Source: Marinilabiliaceae bacterium UBA5488
GTDB lineage: Bacteria; Bacteroidota; Bacteroidia; Bacteroidales; Marinilabiliaceae
Reading direction: 5' to 3'
DNA: 64,000 bases
NCBI GenBank assembly: GCA_002427105.1
Contig: DIPM01000017.1
Location: 38,015-102,014 of the forward strand
Below the pieces are notes generated by a model. It was not told where the DNA came from, ran no database searches, and saw only the letters and a list, made by a program, of their open reading frames with translations. Positions 62,423 through 64,000 of this stretch are shown here, one piece after another (positions within the stretch are counted from its first letter, which is position 1; each line of letters starts with the position of its first letter). The translations under genes and the position numbers were made by a program.

Positions 62423-63649
62423 TTACCACCACGTTTTAAAAACATCTTTCATATTATTTAATTCATGGAAATATTGCGCCGTAATCCCTTTATTTATACT
62501 AAAACCAATATTAAAAGGTATAGCATCTAACGCCAGAGTATTTCCTAATCCTATTGTGAATCCATTTCCATTATTATGTCTGCTCAAAGAACCTGTTACT
62601 CCTACACTAACATCGAAAACTTTAACAGATAAGTTTCCTTCGTAACGGTGGCCATAGAAATGATCTTTTAGTACTCTTCCCGCAGAGGAATATAATCTTA
62701 TAATTTCGACTCCACCTGAGACAGTTATACCGCCTATCCCAACACCCATATCATTCAAAGAATATATTCCTCTTTCATTTCCTCGCAAAACCGCAATACC
62801 TCCTTTTTCTATTCCAACGCTAATACCTGATGAAACATCTCCTGTCCCGGCAATAGCAATAGCATCCGGGCCAAACAAATGCCTCGTCCGTCCTGTTATA
62901 GACGACATCATCAATCCTTCTCCCAAAAGGCCTGAATGTATCCCATGATTTAACCCTGAACTTATTGCGCCATTCCGGAATCCGTCCCAAAAATCACCTC
63001 CGGCTATTTCTGCTCCAACTCCTCCTGATATTGCACCGCTTCCTACTATACCTAATGCTTGTGTTCCTTTTCCCGCATTCTGCAACAAAATTCCAGTTCC
63101 GGTCGCAGCAAGAGAACCAAATGCACCGGACAAAAACCCTGAACCGTAACTATTTCCATTAAGACCAGACATCATTCCACCCAAATAGCCGTGTGCTGAT
63201 GTCTGAAAAGCCACTTGGCCAAAACCAGACATCCCCTGTGCTGCCTGACCTATTCCAAATGAAAATGCACCTCCAATGCCTCCTATTAATGCAGCCGTTC
63301 CTGCTCCATCAAAAAATGAACGGTCATTAACCACGTTTGTTACTCCGTTAGTGATAACACTAATGGCGGCCCCGATAAGCATTGGAATAAAAAACTCCCC
63401 GCTCGGATCTGTGTAAACCAGCGGATTATTGTAACAATAGGCATACCTGTTATAGTTCATCCAGCTCCCCGGCGCCTGGATATACGGGTCTGGACTCAGG
63501 AACTGCGCCATCAACGGGTCATATACCCTGCCGTTCATGTTTATAAGGCCGTAGTGCTTGTGCAGGGTGTAGCCCCTTGAAAACAGAAATGACTTCCGGC
63601 TGTCCGGCTGTGACCAGTCGAGAATTTTCCCAAATAGCAAATACGTCAA
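62423..63649 (-). CDS. Orphan RHS-core tip with C-terminal putative toxin domain
   Basis: 408 aa; the start is a TTG at 63649 and may not be real. Residues about 33-84 are the RHS-associated core (GLINMNGRVYDPLMAQFLSPDP then PLVYTDPSGEF), the boundary after which polymorphic toxins place their variable C-terminal toxin. A Gly/Ala-rich helical linker (about 90-245) follows, then a beta-rich C-terminal region of about 160 residues without known similarity. The long repeat shell is missing, so this is an orphan tip cassette or a 5'-deleted gene. It is followed 1 bp later by a candidate immunity gene. Upstream the frame stays open to a TAA at 63749-63751. Confidence 0.7.
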   Translation of the reverse strand: MTYLLFGKILDWSQPDSRKSFLFSRGYTLHKHYGLINMNGRVYDPLMAQFLSPDPYIQAPGSWMNYNRYAYCYNNPLVYTDPSGEFFIPMLIGAAISVITNGVTNVVNDRSFFDGAGTAALIGGIGGAFSFGIGQAAQGMSGFGQVAFQTSAHGYLGGMMSGLNGNSYGSGFLSGAFGSLAATGTGILLQNAGKGTQALGIVGSGAISGGVGAEIAGGDFWDGFRNGAISSGLNHGIHSGLLGEGLMMSSITGRTRHLFGPDAIAIAGTGDVSSGISVGIEKGGIAVLRGNERGIYSLNDMGVGIGGITVSGGVEIIRLYSSAGRVLKDHFYGHRYEGNLSVKVFDVSVGVTGSLSRHNNGNGFTIGLGNTLALDAIPFNIGFSINKGITAQYFHELNNMKDVFKTWW

Positions 63650-63748
63650 AAACCTGAAAATAATATCGCTTTTGTAACATCCGGATGGGAATGTCAGGCT
63701 AAAATTAAATTCTGTTCTTGGGTAGTAGCAGGCATGGTCTATAAGATA

Positions 63749-64000
63749 TTACCGCCTTTCCCTTTTTATAATCGGGAAGGGTACGAATATGTATTCAAAG
63801 GTTATGCCTTCCACCTCCTTCTCAAGCTTTCCAACGACCATGCTCGTAATGAAAATCGGCTCTTTACCTGTTATTACAATTCTATAATAGAAGTAAGTAA
63901 ACCAATGCATCCTGGAAAAAGAGTCAGGTTTTGCCGAGCTGTATTTTTCAATTCTTTCAATTTCTTCATATCCAATTCTTTGGGTTACGTTATCTACCAA
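63749..64000 (-). CDS. Partial protein of unknown family at the right edge
   Basis: At least 83 aa; the frame is open to the window edge, so the N-terminus is missing. Visible sequence IGYEEIERIEKY, FTYFYYRIVITGKEPIFITS resembles PH-like or bacterial membrane-flanking domains with a small beta-sheet (inference). It ends at a TAA at 63749 in the same frame as the RHS tip, separated by that single stop and about 100 bp. It may be an immunity-like or unrelated gene of the RHS locus. Confidence 0.5.
   Translation of the reverse strand: MVDNVTQRIGYEEIERIEKYSSAKPDSFSRMHWFTYFYYRIVITGKEPIFITSMVVGKLEKEVEGITFEYIFVPFPIIKRERR

Noticed and set aside
1..64000. CRISPR array, tRNA or rRNA genes, complete insertion sequences and phage genes
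   Set aside because: No evenly spaced repeat array, no tRNA arm pattern, no rRNA stretch and no intact transposase or inverted repeats were seen; this was by eye and not by a covariance-model search.

Overview
The window reads as chromosome of a Bacteroidota bacterium, most likely a polysaccharide-degrading member of the Bacteroidales/Marinilabiliales (inference; there is no rRNA or tRNA gene to anchor it). Supporting signs are promoter boxes of the TAnnTTTG type at many gene starts, a type IX secretion C-terminal signal on a secreted nuclease, LytS/LytTR and ECF-sigma/anti-sigma pairs, PspC-domain pairs, DUF6048/DUF6452-like proteins, and almost no Shine-Dalgarno sequences. No plasmid or phage backbone and no CRISPR array was seen.

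Layout. 1-4 kb: 3' part of a copper P-type ATPase and a hybrid histidine kinase. 4-11 kb, minus strand: GAF/SpoIIE phosphatase, elongation factor P, a secreted endonuclease I, ribosome recycling factor, a YkgJ-like cysteine-cluster protein, a DUF3108 protein and TsaB. 11-17 kb, minus strand: a five-gene tripartite ABC efflux operon with palindromic operator candidates at its promoter. 17-20.4 kb: a zinc-ribbon methyltransferase, a tiny exported Cys-repeat protein, and a divergent OmpR-type two-component system with GTTAA direct repeats between them. 20.4-20.9 kb: a deletion scar that joins the start of a phosphoesterase lipoprotein to the end of an unrelated beta-barrel-like gene. 21-24 kb: PadR regulator plus two PspC proteins. 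24-31 kb: rbfA, a methyltransferase, a LolC/E-type permease, dusB, a TPR LytS-type kinase with its LytTR regulator, and trpS. 31-38.5 kb: nadB, then an ECF sigma/anti-sigma pair and two paralogous outer-membrane proteins whose upstream regions share one promoter-like motif. 38.5-48.7 kb: methyltransferase, carB, a porin-like protein, a putrescine operon (agmatine deiminase and N-carbamoylputrescine amidase) and an envelope protein pair. 48.9-57.8 kb, minus strand: a xylan-degradation operon (GH10 xylanase, two esterases, modular GH3, GH43-CBM6). 58-61.5 kb: an active/inactive pair of M16 zinc peptidases. 61.5-64 kb: a small graveyard (glycosyltransferase tail, IS1634-like transposase fragment) followed by an orphan RHS tip with a candidate immunity protein.

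How the parts work together. The xylan operon moves from backbone cutting (GH10) through ester removal (two alpha/beta hydrolases) to oligosaccharide trimming (GH3, GH43); all carry export signals, but no SusC/SusD pair is present. The putrescine operon converts agmatine to putrescine in two steps. Several regulators have convincing cognate sites nearby: the ECF sigma factor (TGTAAC-N18-GTCkTAkTA upstream of itself and of the outer-membrane genes), the OmpR-type regulator (GTTAA repeats at 10-11 bp spacing) and PadR (inverted repeat between its own promoter boxes). The most novel material is the RHS toxin-like tip with its neighbour, the Cys-repeat peptide, and the predicted ECF regulon.
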